DNA of 64,000 bases from Sulfuricurvum sp. (GCF_030691015.1 NZ_JAUYFF010000014.1:1-64000); one strand, 5' to 3'; positions 9,544-18,991 are shown, counted from the first letter of the stretch. Numbers and translations are program-made. Notes: generated by a model not told the origin, from the letters alone.

Positions 9544-11058
9544 TTAGGCCTCTTTTACCCCGACACGGATGATCTCATCCATCCCGGTGGTGTGATCGAT
9601 GAGGAGTGCGATAAGCTGGTCGGAGAGGAATTGCATCCCACGACTTCGCATAATCTCTCGAATCTCAAAATCGTTTTCACTCGTCTTGAGTAAAGGGCGT
9701 AGCGTGTCATCTACCCTAAAAAATTCACCGACGGCAACACGCCCGTGATAGCCGCTGTAGTTGCAGTGCGGACACCCTTTGGGCTTGGATATGTTAACTC
9801 CGTGTGCAAGGTGTAAATCATCGGCATCCGCATCGGAGAGGGGGGCTTGAACTTTGCATTCCGTGCATAAACATCGAACCAAACGCTGTGCTAATACTCC
9901 CAGCAGTGTAGAGGTGATCAAAAACTTATCGATCCCCATATCGGCTAATCGGGTTAACGCGGCGGTGGAATTGTTGGTGTGAAGCGTCGAGAGAACCAGA
10001 TGCCCAGTCATGGCAGCTTGAATCGCGATATGCGCCGTTTCACTGTCGCGGATCTCTCCAATCATGATAATATCGGGGTCTTGTCGCAGGATGGAGCGTA
10101 AACCGCTTGCAAAGGTGAGTCCTGCTTTGGTGTTTACCGCGATTTGACTCACATGGGGGGCATCGTACTCCACCGGATCTTCGATCGAGATGATATTCTT
10201 CTCTGGGGTTGCGAGTTGCTGTAAAAAGGAGTGGAGCGTCGTCGATTTACCGCTTCCCGTAGGCCCTGTTACCAAGATAATGCCGTGCGAATATTTGAGC
10301 AGCTCCTCAAACTGGGAGGTAGTTTTCGGATCAAACCCCAGTTCACGCAACGAGGGGATCGATTCGGCTTCCATCAACAGACGTAATACGACCCGCTCAC
10401 CGTGATAGGTGGGGAGGACGGAGACACGAACATCGAGATGTTTTCCCGCCACTTTTACCCGTGTTCGTCCATCTTGCGGAAGCCGTTTTTCGGAAATATC
10501 CAACGCGGAAATGACCTTGATACGACTGATAATGAGATCGATGATATTTTTATCCAAATCGATATGTTTGAGAAGTGCTCCGTCAACCCGAAACCGAACT
10601 TCCCCTTTTTTCTCATGGGTTTCGATATGAATATCGCTCGCTTTACGCTTAATCGCCTGATAAAAAATCGTGTTGACAAATTTGATGATCGGTGCCGATT
10701 CTTCACTCATCAAAAGATCCGCCGAATTTTTGATAAAATCGACCAGTGACAACTCTTCATCGATGGTCTCGATTGTACTCGGAGCCTCATGGGAGATGGC
10801 AATGTCGGTCTTTAACTCCAAAAATTTCAAATAAAGATTTTCATACCCCGCTAAAGAGAGATGGGCAATCGGATAGGTGAGGGCGAGGCGGTTGTAGAGC
10901 TGTAATGCCCCTAGATACTCCCTCTGGGGGATAAGGGCATAGGGTTCCCCCTTATAGAGACAAAACAAAAGAGAGTGACGGATACACAATGAAATATCGA
11001 TATTCTCTGGTGGATAAAAATCGATCTCTTTATCCTCCAATACGGCAAAGGTGATCAC
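9544..11058 (-). CDS. gspE: Type II secretion ATPase GspE
   Basis: 504 residues. The Walker A is GPTGSGKSTTLHSF, the Asp box is ISIEDPVEY, the Walker B is PDIIMIGEIRDSETA, and the His box is GHLVLSTLHTN. The C-terminal zinc module has CLCTEC and CPHC, the CxxC-Xn-CxxC pattern of GspE and PilB. It powers pseudopilus assembly from the cytoplasmic face, docked to GspL and GspF. Its ATG overlaps the gspD stop (ATGA at 11055-11058). Confidence 0.96.
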   Translation of the reverse strand: MITFAVLEDKEIDFYPPENIDISLCIRHSLLFCLYKGEPYALIPQREYLGALQLYNRLALTYPIAHLSLAGYENLYLKFLELKTDIAISHEAPSTIETIDEELSLVDFIKNSADLLMSEESAPIIKFVNTIFYQAIKRKASDIHIETHEKKGEVRFRVDGALLKHIDLDKNIIDLIISRIKVISALDISEKRLPQDGRTRVKVAGKHLDVRVSVLPTYHGERVVLRLLMEAESIPSLRELGFDPKTTSQFEELLKYSHGIILVTGPTGSGKSTTLHSFLQQLATPEKNIISIEDPVEYDAPHVSQIAVNTKAGLTFASGLRSILRQDPDIIMIGEIRDSETAHIAIQAAMTGHLVLSTLHTNNSTAALTRLADMGIDKFLITSTLLGVLAQRLVRCLCTECKVQAPLSDADADDLHLAHGVNISKPKGCPHCNYSGYHGRVAVGEFFRVDDTLRPLLKTSENDFEIREIMRSRGMQFLSDQLIALLIDHTTGMDEIIRVGVKEA

Positions 11059-12656
11059 GGAGTCTCCTCTTTTTTCGTATCGAGTTTTTGGGTGATATTG
11101 GCAATATATCGCTCTTGCAGGGCATCCAGCTCATTGAGTTGGGCACGCAGTGTGCTCAAATCGCCGCTTTTCTCGATGATGTAGGGGGTCAGCATAATGA
11201 CGAGATTGATCCGATCATGTGCCGTTGCTTTGCTTTTAAAGAGATTGCCAAAGAGGGGGATGTCTCCTAAGAACGGGACTTTTGTATTCGTTTCATCGCT
11301 TTTCTCTCGAATCAACCCCCCGATAATGACACTTTCTCCATTATTGACGATGGCGGAGGTGAACACTTCGCGCTTGGTGGTGCTGGGACGATTGGCGATG
11401 GAATTGGGTTCGATATCTTCGAGTTTTGTGGTGACCCCTAGGAGTACTTTGTTGTCATTCGAGAGGCGAGGTTTGATCTTTAGGGTGAGTCCGATATCTT
11501 GGCGGGTGAAATTTTCTTGCGTTATTCCGACTCCCAGCGTCGTTCCGGAGCTGATCGATACGGTTTTTCCCACATAAATCGAAGACTCTTGGTTGTCGAT
11601 GCACAAAATAGAGGGTTCAGAGAGGATGTTCGCGGCACCGTTGGAGCTAAGGAGCGCTATATTAACACCTAATGCTATCCCCTCGGTAAGGGCAGGGAGG
11701 CTTATTACCCCAGCCATAAGCGGATCGAGTGATATGGCGGAGGTCGTACCGTCTCCTAGCATAGAGTCAAAAGTAAAGAGTCCTTTCGAACTGGCTCTTC
11801 CGCCGGAGAGTCCATATTTAATCCCTATTTCTTGGGATCTGTTTTCGCTGATTTCGATAATTTTAGCCCGCACATAGACCTGCTGGCGATTATGATCGAG
11901 TTGTTGAATGGTTGTCTCAAGAGTTTTGAAGAGTTCATCACTGGTAATGACGATGAGAGAGTTGGTGGCATCGTCGCTGGTTATACTGGGGGGTTGTTGT
12001 CCCGGCATAAGGGTCATTTTACCGATAATGGTATTGAGCATGGTGACGATCGATTTGGCGTCGGCGTTTTTAAGGGGGATGACATGAGTGGTATTGGCGA
12101 TCGTCTCATCTCGAGCATCGAGTATGCTCATTGCTTTTTGAATCGTAGCGATATTGGCGGGAAAGTCGGTGACTATGATTGAATTGGACTCTTTGGATGC
12201 CGTTATTTTGCCGTTTTTACTGGTGAAATGTTTGATTTTGGCTCCCATAGATTCGCTGGGTGCAAAACGAAACGTAAAAATATGGGTTTGCATCTGTACA
12301 ATCTCGCTTTTTTCCATAAACGGGAGGTTCATTTGTATCGCATCAGCACTTTTGACCACACTCAAATATCCGCCGCCCGTATCGATGAGGGTATAGCCTC
12401 GCGCATCAAGGGTACTTTGTAAAATACTATAGAGATCTTTTTTATGGATCGGCTTATTGCCTGCGTAGCTGATGGTTCCGGGGATCTCTTCGCCGATAAA
12501 GATATTTTTATGGGTTGTAGCGGCGACTAATTTGATTAAATCACTAATCCCCATCCCGTCAATCGAGAGGGATATTTTTTCATTATGGAGGGGGGCAGCG
12601 GTTAAGACAGCGGCGAGGGCAATAGATAAGAGCAATGCTTTAGCGGATGATTTCAT
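11055..12656 (-). CDS. gspD: Type II secretion outer-membrane secretin GspD
   Basis: 533 residues from the ATG at 12656, preferred to 12692 because AAAGGAT lies upstream and MKSSAKALLLSIALAAVLTA is a good signal peptide. Order: N0 domain (ISLSIDGMGISDLIKLVAA), N1/N2 repeats (residues about 110-260), then the secretin domain with VYVRAKIIEI and the signature VPFLGDIPLFGNLFKS near residue 490. Secretins form the multimeric outer-membrane channel. It overlaps the end of gspC by 17 bases. No GspS pilotin gene is seen in the window. Confidence 0.95.
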   Translation of the reverse strand: MKSSAKALLLSIALAAVLTAAPLHNEKISLSIDGMGISDLIKLVAATTHKNIFIGEEIPGTISYAGNKPIHKKDLYSILQSTLDARGYTLIDTGGGYLSVVKSADAIQMNLPFMEKSEIVQMQTHIFTFRFAPSESMGAKIKHFTSKNGKITASKESNSIIVTDFPANIATIQKAMSILDARDETIANTTHVIPLKNADAKSIVTMLNTIIGKMTLMPGQQPPSITSDDATNSLIVITSDELFKTLETTIQQLDHNRQQVYVRAKIIEISENRSQEIGIKYGLSGGRASSKGLFTFDSMLGDGTTSAISLDPLMAGVISLPALTEGIALGVNIALLSSNGAANILSEPSILCIDNQESSIYVGKTVSISSGTTLGVGITQENFTRQDIGLTLKIKPRLSNDNKVLLGVTTKLEDIEPNSIANRPSTTKREVFTSAIVNNGESVIIGGLIREKSDETNTKVPFLGDIPLFGNLFKSKATAHDRINLVIMLTPYIIEKSGDLSTLRAQLNELDALQERYIANITQKLDTKKEETP

Positions 12657-13464
12657 AGACGATATCCTTTTGGAGATTATTTCGTTGCACACTAAGGCGG
12701 ATACTTCTAAGCTGCGGCATGCGGCCGTAGATCATGAGGACATCTGCGAAGGATTCAAGCTTTTGGTTGTTGAAGGATTGGATGACATCTCCCCTCTGGA
12801 GTCCGAGTTGTGAAAATAACGAATTAGGAGCAATCGCATTGATCCGATAACCCATAAATTTCGATCCACTTCTACTCTCCGAGATATCAATCGATTTATG
12901 AATGTTTTGCATATCATTCACCTGATTCATAACACTCTGATAGGCAATGGTATGCGGTTGATTCTCTTGGGACGGTTTTTCTAAGGGATTACTCACAATG
13001 CGGGTTACTCGCTCTAAACGACTTAAATTATCATCCTTCCCCAATCGGAGGCGATATTTTTTCCCGTGTCCTTGAAAGATGGCCGAGGTATCATTCAGCC
13101 CGATCAGATGAAACGCCCCCTTGTAGGTTCCCTTCAACGGAACAATAAGGGTCTCTTTACCATCATAAATACTCGCATACGAACCGGTATCGGCACGGTA
13201 AAGTCCCTTAAGACGATGGGGATAGGGTACCAATGTCGTGAGGGTTATTGTTTTGGTTTGCAGCGCTGATGAATGAACGCTTAGGGCTAATTTTTCTCCC
13301 AAATGAAAGATTTCAAAAAACGGTTCGTAAGGATAGGTTAATCGTTCATAGGTGCACGTGGGTAAAAAGATCGCTCCGCACAGCGAGATACTCCAGAGAA
13401 AAACCAGTGGAAATGCAAAGGTGTTGAAGCGTTGCAGGGAATATTCATTAAAAAATTTGTTCAT
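12640..13464 (-). CDS. gspC: Type II secretion protein GspC with C-terminal PDZ domain
   Basis: 274 residues. One membrane segment (about residues 15-33), a periplasmic homology region, and a C-terminal PDZ-like domain (MGYRINAIAPNSLFSQLGLQ ... GDVIQSFNNQKLESFADVL). GspC links the inner-membrane platform to the GspD N-domains and helps select substrates. The order gspN-gspC-gspD with overlaps of 17 bases on both sides supports the call. Identity rests on context, size and PDZ; overall sequence is divergent from enterobacterial GspC. Confidence 0.85.
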   Translation of the reverse strand: MNKFFNEYSLQRFNTFAFPLVFLWSISLCGAIFLPTCTYERLTYPYEPFFEIFHLGEKLALSVHSSALQTKTITLTTLVPYPHRLKGLYRADTGSYASIYDGKETLIVPLKGTYKGAFHLIGLNDTSAIFQGHGKKYRLRLGKDDNLSRLERVTRIVSNPLEKPSQENQPHTIAYQSVMNQVNDMQNIHKSIDISESRSGSKFMGYRINAIAPNSLFSQLGLQRGDVIQSFNNQKLESFADVLMIYGRMPQLRSIRLSVQRNNLQKDIVYEIIR

Positions 13465-13960
13465 ACACTAGCCCCCCTTTTTCTTGATGGAGTTTATTGA
13501 CGAGAAGAGGATACGCTCGAAGCTCGGTCGTCGGATCAAAAAGAACCCTCAACTTATCGTTCATCAGATCGTATGTACCGCTGCAGTGACCGAAATCTCC
13601 CTCTGCGAATATAGTGATACGCAAAGGATTCAGAAGAGAATAGGTGAGGGTGATTGCATCAATTTTGCCGGGGAAAATGTTTTGAAAGAGGGGTGAAAAA
13701 ACGATGTTGCTGAGGGTAAATCGGTTGAGAAATATCCACGGCGCGATTCTCATATGCTCAATCTTCGCAAACTCTTGATTATCCAGTAATACGTCAGCAT
13801 TATCGATATTCACATAAAAAAGTCGGTTGGTAAACGCTTCGTTATTGATAAAAAGATGATGTTGACTGAGAAACGACTCAAAAGCGAAGTAGAGTTTTTC
13901 TTTTGGTATCACGATAATGATGATGAGAAAAATATAGAAAATGTAGACTAAGCGTTTCAT
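13448..13960 (-). CDS. gspN: GspN-like accessory type II secretion protein
   Basis: 170 residues with an N-terminal membrane anchor (MKRLVYIFYIFLIIIIVIP) and a periplasmic body of short beta strands (LRITIFAEGDFGHCSGTYDL, LSNIVFSPL). This matches the AsmA-like, single-pass pattern of GspN. It is shorter than the usual 250-residue GspN. It overlaps gspM (4 bases, ATGA) and gspC (17 bases). The assignment depends mainly on position and topology. Confidence 0.65.
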   Translation of the reverse strand: MKRLVYIFYIFLIIIIVIPKEKLYFAFESFLSQHHLFINNEAFTNRLFYVNIDNADVLLDNQEFAKIEHMRIAPWIFLNRFTLSNIVFSPLFQNIFPGKIDAITLTYSLLNPLRITIFAEGDFGHCSGTYDLMNDKLRVLFDPTTELRAYPLLVNKLHQEKGGLVYEQIF

Positions 13961-14349
13961 GACTCAATCTCCACGATGATACTCCCTTTTGATTCGCCAT
14001 TGCGTTTTAGGGTTATTTTTTTAATCACAAGCATCGAATTAAGTATTTTGTTTGATAGGGCGTTAAACTCATTTGATGAAAGGTTGTCAAATTCAAAATA
14101 GAGATTACCGCCCCGTTTTTCATGCTTTACGAGGCTCTGATGATGTTTCAAATACTCAATATCGCTTTTGGATTCTTCCGTAGACCACCGTTTTTTATAA
14201 CGATTAATTGCCTGCGTCTGATGGATGAGCGTCGCGTGGTTATATCGTAACTCAGTCACGGCAGAATTTTCCAACAACGCACCTGTTGCAACAACGAAGA
14301 TAAGGGCTAGCGTAATCCACAGTGTGAGGATAAAGGGTTCTGTTTTCAT
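13957..14349 (-). CDS. gspM: Type II secretion protein GspM
   Basis: 130 residues: a short cytoplasmic start, one membrane segment (about residues 9-28), a coiled region (NHATLIHQTQAINRYKKRW) and a ferredoxin-like periplasmic domain with FEFDNLSSNEFNALSNKILN. GspM pairs with GspL in the inner membrane. It overlaps gspL and gspN by ATGA junctions. Assigned from topology, size and position rather than strong motifs. Confidence 0.75.
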   Translation of the reverse strand: MKTEPFILTLWITLALIFVVATGALLENSAVTELRYNHATLIHQTQAINRYKKRWSTEESKSDIEYLKHHQSLVKHEKRGGNLYFEFDNLSSNEFNALSNKILNSMLVIKKITLKRNGESKGSIIVEIES

Positions 14350-15434
14350 GGTAATCGCACCTCCAGTTGGGTATCTCGTTCATTGATATGCGCTTTTTTA
14401 AATCGTTTGGTAATTTCGTGTTTGAGTTTTTCTTTCAAGGACGAATCGCCCACATCCCAAATGAGGGTGATGGCGTCTCCCTCATAACGTATCTCCTGAA
14501 TCCATGTTCCTCTGATGAGAGGTGCGACGTACGACGTGTTTCCGAGTAATAATCGGTTCGCTTCATTTGGCTTAGAACCCGGGATAAGGACGATTCCCTC
14601 CTCGGAAGAACTCGCAATGACGGGGGGAAGGGGGATAAGGCTGCTTTTGGAGGTCTCTATAGGGATATCGCTGATCTTTTTATAGCGGTGGCGCAGATAG
14701 AGCTGTTTGATCTCTTTTGTTTTGAGTGCAGCGAGAATGGCTTCGCGTTCGAGAGAGGTTTCGGGGAGCTTTGAGAATTTTAGTGAGCGCTCCATCTCTT
14801 TTTGAAGTTGAGAGGCCTCTTGATAGTTACGCAGTGCGGTTATACTAAGGTTTCCCAGAAGTATCAACAAAATAATGAGGGTTGTTTTGAGTGTTTTGGA
14901 GGTGAATGCAGAGGTGATTAACTCTTTGCGCTGTAGCGTTTTGAGGAAAAATTTCGGATGTTCTAACGCCTCAGCGAGGGTGATTGAGTCATCTCCTCGA
15001 ACATAGGGTGCATCGATTTCAATCACGATCCCCTCAACCGTTGTCAGGAATTTGCCGTTGTTCAATGCGATAGGGGTGGTCTCTTCGGCAAATACCCACT
15101 GTGCAAAGGTGATTTTCTCAATCTGTGAGAGGTTTGGGAGGAGATTCAGCTTTTTAGATATCAGCTCAGGCTCGTAGGCGATGAGGATATAGCTGTTTTT
15201 CTCCGCTTTTTGCGCTTCGTAGCGGTATGATCCGCTCAGCTCAAATAACCCCGGACCATACTGCGCCGCCTCTTTTGACGTTTTTACGGGGAGTACAACC
15301 TTGAGTACCCAATAATCACTTGGGGAGAGAATAAAAATCGCTTCGGATGGGAGCACCGTCTGGGTATTACCGTAGACTAATCTAAGGGGACGGCGTAAAA
15401 GGGAGAGCCATTTCATCTTAAAGAAATTCAACAT
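14346..15434 (-). CDS. gspL: Type II secretion protein GspL
   Basis: 362 residues. The first 170 form the actin-like cytoplasmic part that binds GspE (AIFILSPSDYWVLKVVLPV), then a single membrane segment (TLIILLILLGNLSITAL, about 182-200), a coiled stretch, and a C-terminal ferredoxin-like domain (EGDAITLIWDVGDSSLKEKL). This is the standard GspL plan. The start at 15434 overlaps gspK by 17 bases; a second ATG at 15416 lacks a clear ribosome site. Confidence 0.85.
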   Translation of the reverse strand: MLNFFKMKWLSLLRRPLRLVYGNTQTVLPSEAIFILSPSDYWVLKVVLPVKTSKEAAQYGPGLFELSGSYRYEAQKAEKNSYILIAYEPELISKKLNLLPNLSQIEKITFAQWVFAEETTPIALNNGKFLTTVEGIVIEIDAPYVRGDDSITLAEALEHPKFFLKTLQRKELITSAFTSKTLKTTLIILLILLGNLSITALRNYQEASQLQKEMERSLKFSKLPETSLEREAILAALKTKEIKQLYLRHRYKKISDIPIETSKSSLIPLPPVIASSSEEGIVLIPGSKPNEANRLLLGNTSYVAPLIRGTWIQEIRYEGDAITLIWDVGDSSLKEKLKHEITKRFKKAHINERDTQLEVRLP

Positions 15435-16326
15435 GGTGTACTCGCTTCTCTAAAAGATTGTATTGAAACGTTATATGTTCTACATGGGTGTTTTCCGTAA
15501 TCACGGCATCACACAACAACGTATAGGAGACCCCCGGTGCGTATATAAAAAAATAGGTATCGAACACGCTTCCCAGTGCCGGTTCTGCCGCAATGACTTC
15601 CTCTTTTGTGGAGAACGCTTTGGTTCTAAAGCGCGTAAGAGAACGAATTTTTTCAGGAGAGCTTTTTGTGAGAATCAGAGAGAGTGTTTCCGCGTTAAGG
15701 GCATTGAAGTCCATTTTATCTCCGTCGAATCCGATATAACGCCCCCATGGAATCGATAAAACAGCACGATCTTGTGTCAGATGTAGATAGCGTTCAATGA
15801 TACGGTTAAACTCTCTTTCATTGGCAATTGAGCCGTTTTTAGCATTGGGACGTGTCAGTGAAATCTCCGTATCCACTCCGCGCTCGGCGGTGTCGATATC
15901 GATCGTATCGAGGAGAAGATTGAGAAAAATATCGGGACTCTCTATAGGATAATGTGAAAAAATTCGCATAAATGCGGCAACGTTTGGTGTCTTGATAGTT
16001 CCATTTTGATCGAGAAGGGTATTGACATTAAGGGAAGTGTAGGGGGATGATAGTTTCATTTTTAAAATAAAATCTCTCTTTCGTGTTTCAATCTGCAACG
16101 GTAAACGCAATGCCAAATCGAGTTGTTCGGCTCCGGTAACACCTAAGAGCAAGATAGGAAGGTGCTGTTGTAAATCGTTCACGATACTTTGTGAGGTACT
16201 CTGAAAATACACAGTTCCCCCTAATCGCGACAATCTTCCACTCTGAGCCAACACCAATGCGACAATACCCATCAAAAGAGTAATCAGCATGAGTGTCATT
16301 AATAAAACGATTCCAGATCTTCTCAT
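15418..16326 (-). CDS. gspK: Minor pseudopilin GspK
   Basis: 302 residues. A class III prepilin leader MRRSG precedes a hydrophobic helix (IVLLMTLMLITLLMGIVALVLAQ) that lacks Glu at position +5, as expected for GspK only. The following 240 residues form the large globular domain, with FLNLLLDTIDIDTAERG and a SPEKIRSLTRF helix-turn. GspK caps the pseudopilus tip with GspI and GspJ. It is the first gene of the minus-strand operon, divergent from gspG across about 70 bases. Confidence 0.88.
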   Translation of the reverse strand: MRRSGIVLLMTLMLITLLMGIVALVLAQSGRLSRLGGTVYFQSTSQSIVNDLQQHLPILLLGVTGAEQLDLALRLPLQIETRKRDFILKMKLSSPYTSLNVNTLLDQNGTIKTPNVAAFMRIFSHYPIESPDIFLNLLLDTIDIDTAERGVDTEISLTRPNAKNGSIANEREFNRIIERYLHLTQDRAVLSIPWGRYIGFDGDKMDFNALNAETLSLILTKSSPEKIRSLTRFRTKAFSTKEEVIAAEPALGSVFDTYFFIYAPGVSYTLLCDAVITENTHVEHITFQYNLLEKRVHHVEFL

Positions 16327-16396
16327 TTTCTTTAAGCCATCTTTTTAGTGAGTTGGATACAATGGCCACAGTATATCAGATAACAGGAACAATTAA

Positions 16397-16828
16397 ATGA
16401 AATTAAAAAAAGTTAACAAAGGGTTCACGTTGATTGAGCTCATGGTCGTTATTATGATCCTTGGTCTTTTAGCCGCATTTGTCATTCCCAACATCACAGG
16501 AAAGAGCGGTGAAGCGAAACAAAAGCTAGTTTGCATACAGATGAAGAGTTTGAATGAGAGTCTGAAAATGTTCAAAATTGACAACGGAGAGTATCCGACA
16601 ACCGAAGAGGGGTTAAGTGCACTCATCCTCAATCCAAACCCCGATACCTATACGTCGTATGCCTCTAGCGCTTATATCGAAGGGAAAAATCTCCCCAAAG
16701 ATCCGTGGAATAAACCCTATTTGTATCTCAATGTCGAGGGTGCCGTTGAGCTGATCTCTTTAGGAAGCGATGGAAAAGAGGGGGGGAGCGAGGAAGAGAA
16801 AGATCACCTCCTCTCACAGTGTCGATAA
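16397..16828 (+). CDS. gspG: Major pseudopilin GspG
   Basis: 143 residues. Leader MKLKKVNKG is cut before FTLIELMVVIMILGLLAAFV, with Glu at +5. The C-terminal part has the GspG pattern DNGEYPTTEEGLSALI, DPWNKPYLYLN and SLGSDGKEGG, where the last stretch normally binds calcium. GspG forms the pseudopilus shaft. First gene of the plus-strand pseudopilin operon; its TAA shares bases with the gspH ATG (TAATG). Confidence 0.96.
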   Translation: MKLKKVNKGFTLIELMVVIMILGLLAAFVIPNITGKSGEAKQKLVCIQMKSLNESLKMFKIDNGEYPTTEEGLSALILNPNPDTYTSYASSAYIEGKNLPKDPWNKPYLYLNVEGAVELISLGSDGKEGGSEEEKDHLLSQCR

Positions 16829-17379
16829 TGAAACCGCGGCGCAGTGGTATGAGCCTCTTTGAGCTGATCGTGGTGGTGATCATTGTCGGTGTTGTCTATT
16901 CTCTCGCCATTTTCAGCCTCAAAAAAGAGAAAGCGGTCCCCTCTATCATGAGTCTCTCCACTATTAAAACAACCCTTCTCTCCTTTTCGCAGCAAAGTGA
17001 GATCAGGATGGTGTGCGACCTCTCGTGCGAAGAGTGTCGCCTATTCGACCATGATGAAAAGGTGCTTACGACATTAACACTGGCATCGGATACTCCGGTA
17101 TATCGTTACGGATTCAACCGTTTCGGTGAGTTGCAACGATGGGGTAACGCGGTTGTTTCCAGTGAGGGGAGATTGAGCGAAGGGTGTTTTGACGTAACCC
17201 TCTCTCCTGATGGGCTCATTACCCCGTTTATTTTAAAGAGTGAGAGTACCTATTATGTCTATACACCGCTGGGAGATGCCAAGCCTTATATTAGCACCAG
17301 TGAAGAGGCAGTGCGAAAATTTGTATTTGATGAATCGACCTATCCTCTAAGCGGAGATACATTTTATGGGGCACTCTAG
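16828..17379 (+). CDS. gspH: Minor pseudopilin GspH
   Basis: 183 residues from the ATG at 16828, overlapping the gspG stop. An in-frame GTG at 16819 is less likely. Leader MKPRRSG is followed by MSLFELIVVVIIVGVVYSLAIF with Glu at +5. The globular domain is beta-rich and has an unusual Cys cluster near residue 60 (CDLSCEECRLF), not typical of GspH. Order and spacing identify it as GspH. Confidence 0.85.
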   Translation: MKPRRSGMSLFELIVVVIIVGVVYSLAIFSLKKEKAVPSIMSLSTIKTTLLSFSQQSEIRMVCDLSCEECRLFDHDEKVLTTLTLASDTPVYRYGFNRFGELQRWGNAVVSSEGRLSEGCFDVTLSPDGLITPFILKSESTYYVYTPLGDAKPYISTSEEAVRKFVFDESTYPLSGDTFYGAL

Positions 17380-17755
17380 GGGCTTTTCGTTGATTGAAAC
17401 CTTGGTGGCGGTTGCTATCGCTTCGCTTGCGACTATGGCATTGATGCATGTCGTTTCGTACGCAACCGCGACCTCTGCAAATGCGTTGAAGCATTTTGAT
17501 TCCTCTATTATGATGAGTTTGGCACTGGAGAGCATTGATAAACCCACTACGATGCGTATCAGCGACGCACTAAACAAACGTTATTCTATCGATCATCCCC
17601 TCATCCGTGACGCGCTTCAATCCGTGACGTATGAGATTCACCTCCAACCCCAAGAGAATATCTCCCTTCTTGATTCCATAGCCTTGCAAAAAGTGATCCT
17701 CAAAAGTTCTCAAGAGAATAGATCCTTTTTTCGTATCACCGCTCATACTAGATGA
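17366..17755 (+). CDS. gspI: Minor pseudopilin GspI
   Basis: 129 residues. Short leader MGHSRG, then FSLIETLVAVAIASLATMAL with Glu at +5. The small C-terminal domain fits GspI size. It overlaps gspH by 14 bases and gspJ by 4 (ATGA). GspI starts tip-complex assembly with GspJ and GspK in studied systems. Confidence 0.87.
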   Translation: MGHSRGFSLIETLVAVAIASLATMALMHVVSYATATSANALKHFDSSIMMSLALESIDKPTTMRISDALNKRYSIDHPLIRDALQSVTYEIHLQPQENISLLDSIALQKVILKSSQENRSFFRITAHTR

Positions 17756-18255
17756 AACGCAACGCTTTTACCCTTATCGAATTGTTGGTCTCGATAGCTC
17801 TTTTTGGGTTGATAAGTGTTTTTATGTTCGGGGCAATTGACGAACTGCGAAAACAGCACACGTTTTTCCAAGAAAAAGAGGGAGTTATTTCAAAAAAAAA
17901 TCAGATTCTTTCGCTGCTGCGGCATGATCTCACTCTCGCACCTTCGGTGAGTGTTCGTGCTAGCAGTAGCCGTGATTTTGACACGGTTACGATTCTCAGA
18001 TCGGATCAATCTTTATACGGAACCGATCGCCCTTATGTCGTATGGCTCATCCTTAAATCGGAGAATACGCTTCTTCGGCTCGAATCGCTCGCTCCTATAA
18101 CGCTACCGATTAAACCTGAAGCCCTCTATCGTATTCACAGTGATCAGATTGAAAAAAATTGCGAACAGTTTCGTATTTACGATTCTTTGCACCATCGACT
18201 CATCTATGTGAAATTTGCCGATCAATCACCGCTTATTCTTGAAGTAATGAAGTAG
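17752..18255 (+). CDS. gspJ: Minor pseudopilin GspJ
   Basis: 167 residues. Leader MKRNA is followed by FTLIELLVSIALFGLISVFM with Glu at +5, then a beta-rich domain including LRHDLTLAP, the usual GspJ stretch after the helix. Last gene of the gspGHIJ operon. Prepilin peptidase (GspO) must be encoded elsewhere. Confidence 0.88.
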   Translation: MKRNAFTLIELLVSIALFGLISVFMFGAIDELRKQHTFFQEKEGVISKKNQILSLLRHDLTLAPSVSVRASSSRDFDTVTILRSDQSLYGTDRPYVVWLILKSENTLLRLESLAPITLPIKPEALYRIHSDQIEKNCEQFRIYDSLHHRLIYVKFADQSPLILEVMK

Positions 18256-18336
18256 AAAAGTATTATATTATTATTTCATTGTTTTGGTTAAGTATTGTTA
18301 GTGTATAGTGGAGTAAAATCAATACAAAGTGAAAAC

Positions 18337-18867
18337 ATGAAAAAGTTACTTTTGCTAGCAGTATTCGCAAGTGCTCTAATATCGGCTGAAAAAGGGTGGT
18401 ATGTCGGTATAGACGGTTATAAAACACGTTCCAATATAACGGTATCCAATGGTGGCGTAAGTGAAAAACAAAACCTGAAACGTAACTCCAAAACATTAAA
18501 AGCAGGATATTACGTCTCTCAACAAGGTCGTGCCAATATCTATTACCAGCGCAGTGACACGATGGACGACACCAACGGATATTTATTCGGTATGGGTTAC
18601 GACTATCTTATCGGAAGCTATCCGTTGAAACCCTATTTTGGAGTGCTGTTGGGGTATTCGAAATATTCCCAACCTGATTTAACAATGGATGGGGGATTTA
18701 TTGGAGCGAATATGGGAATAAATTATGCGTTTGGAGAAAATTTTTCGGTGGAGGGGGGGTATCGGTATATGCGCTCCAATGCCAGCGGTGATTTTAGCTC
18801 CTCAGCCTCAAAAGCAAAAGTCGATGCTTTAAAAAATTGGTATGTGGGTGCTAACTATAAGTTCTAA
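18337..18867 (+). CDS. Small outer-membrane beta-barrel protein
   Basis: About 176 residues from the ATG at 18337, chosen because it opens a signal peptide (MKKLLLLAVFASALISAEKG); an upstream in-frame ATG at 18295 gives a non-signal extension. The mature part alternates in short strands (TLKAGYYVSQQ, GYLFGMGYDYLIG, NWYVGANYKF) and ends in Phe, the outer-membrane sorting signal. It resembles OmpA/OprF-like eight-stranded barrels without a C-terminal peptidoglycan domain. Function unknown. Confidence 0.8.
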   Translation: MKKLLLLAVFASALISAEKGWYVGIDGYKTRSNITVSNGGVSEKQNLKRNSKTLKAGYYVSQQGRANIYYQRSDTMDDTNGYLFGMGYDYLIGSYPLKPYFGVLLGYSKYSQPDLTMDGGFIGANMGINYAFGENFSVEGGYRYMRSNASGDFSSSASKAKVDALKNWYVGANYKF

Positions 18868-18905
18868 TTCTCAAGCGACATTTTGATAGATTTAAATCAT
18901 TATAA

Positions 18906-18922
18906 GTAAATAAATATTTTAC
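18906..18922. promoter_or_regulatory. 17-bp palindrome upstream of selD (site 1)
   Basis: GTAAATAAATATTTTAC, extended by AA on the left and TT on the right. It shares the GTWAA-N7-TTWAC pattern with four other exact-pattern sites and one near-copy in this window, all near selenium or formate genes. It lies 70 bases before the selD start, a suitable operator position. Confidence 0.6.
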
Positions 18923-18991
18923 TTTTTCAGTCTAAATTCAATTTTAACCATTACAATTCTTGAATAAGTAATAAAAAGAATAGGGAATTGT

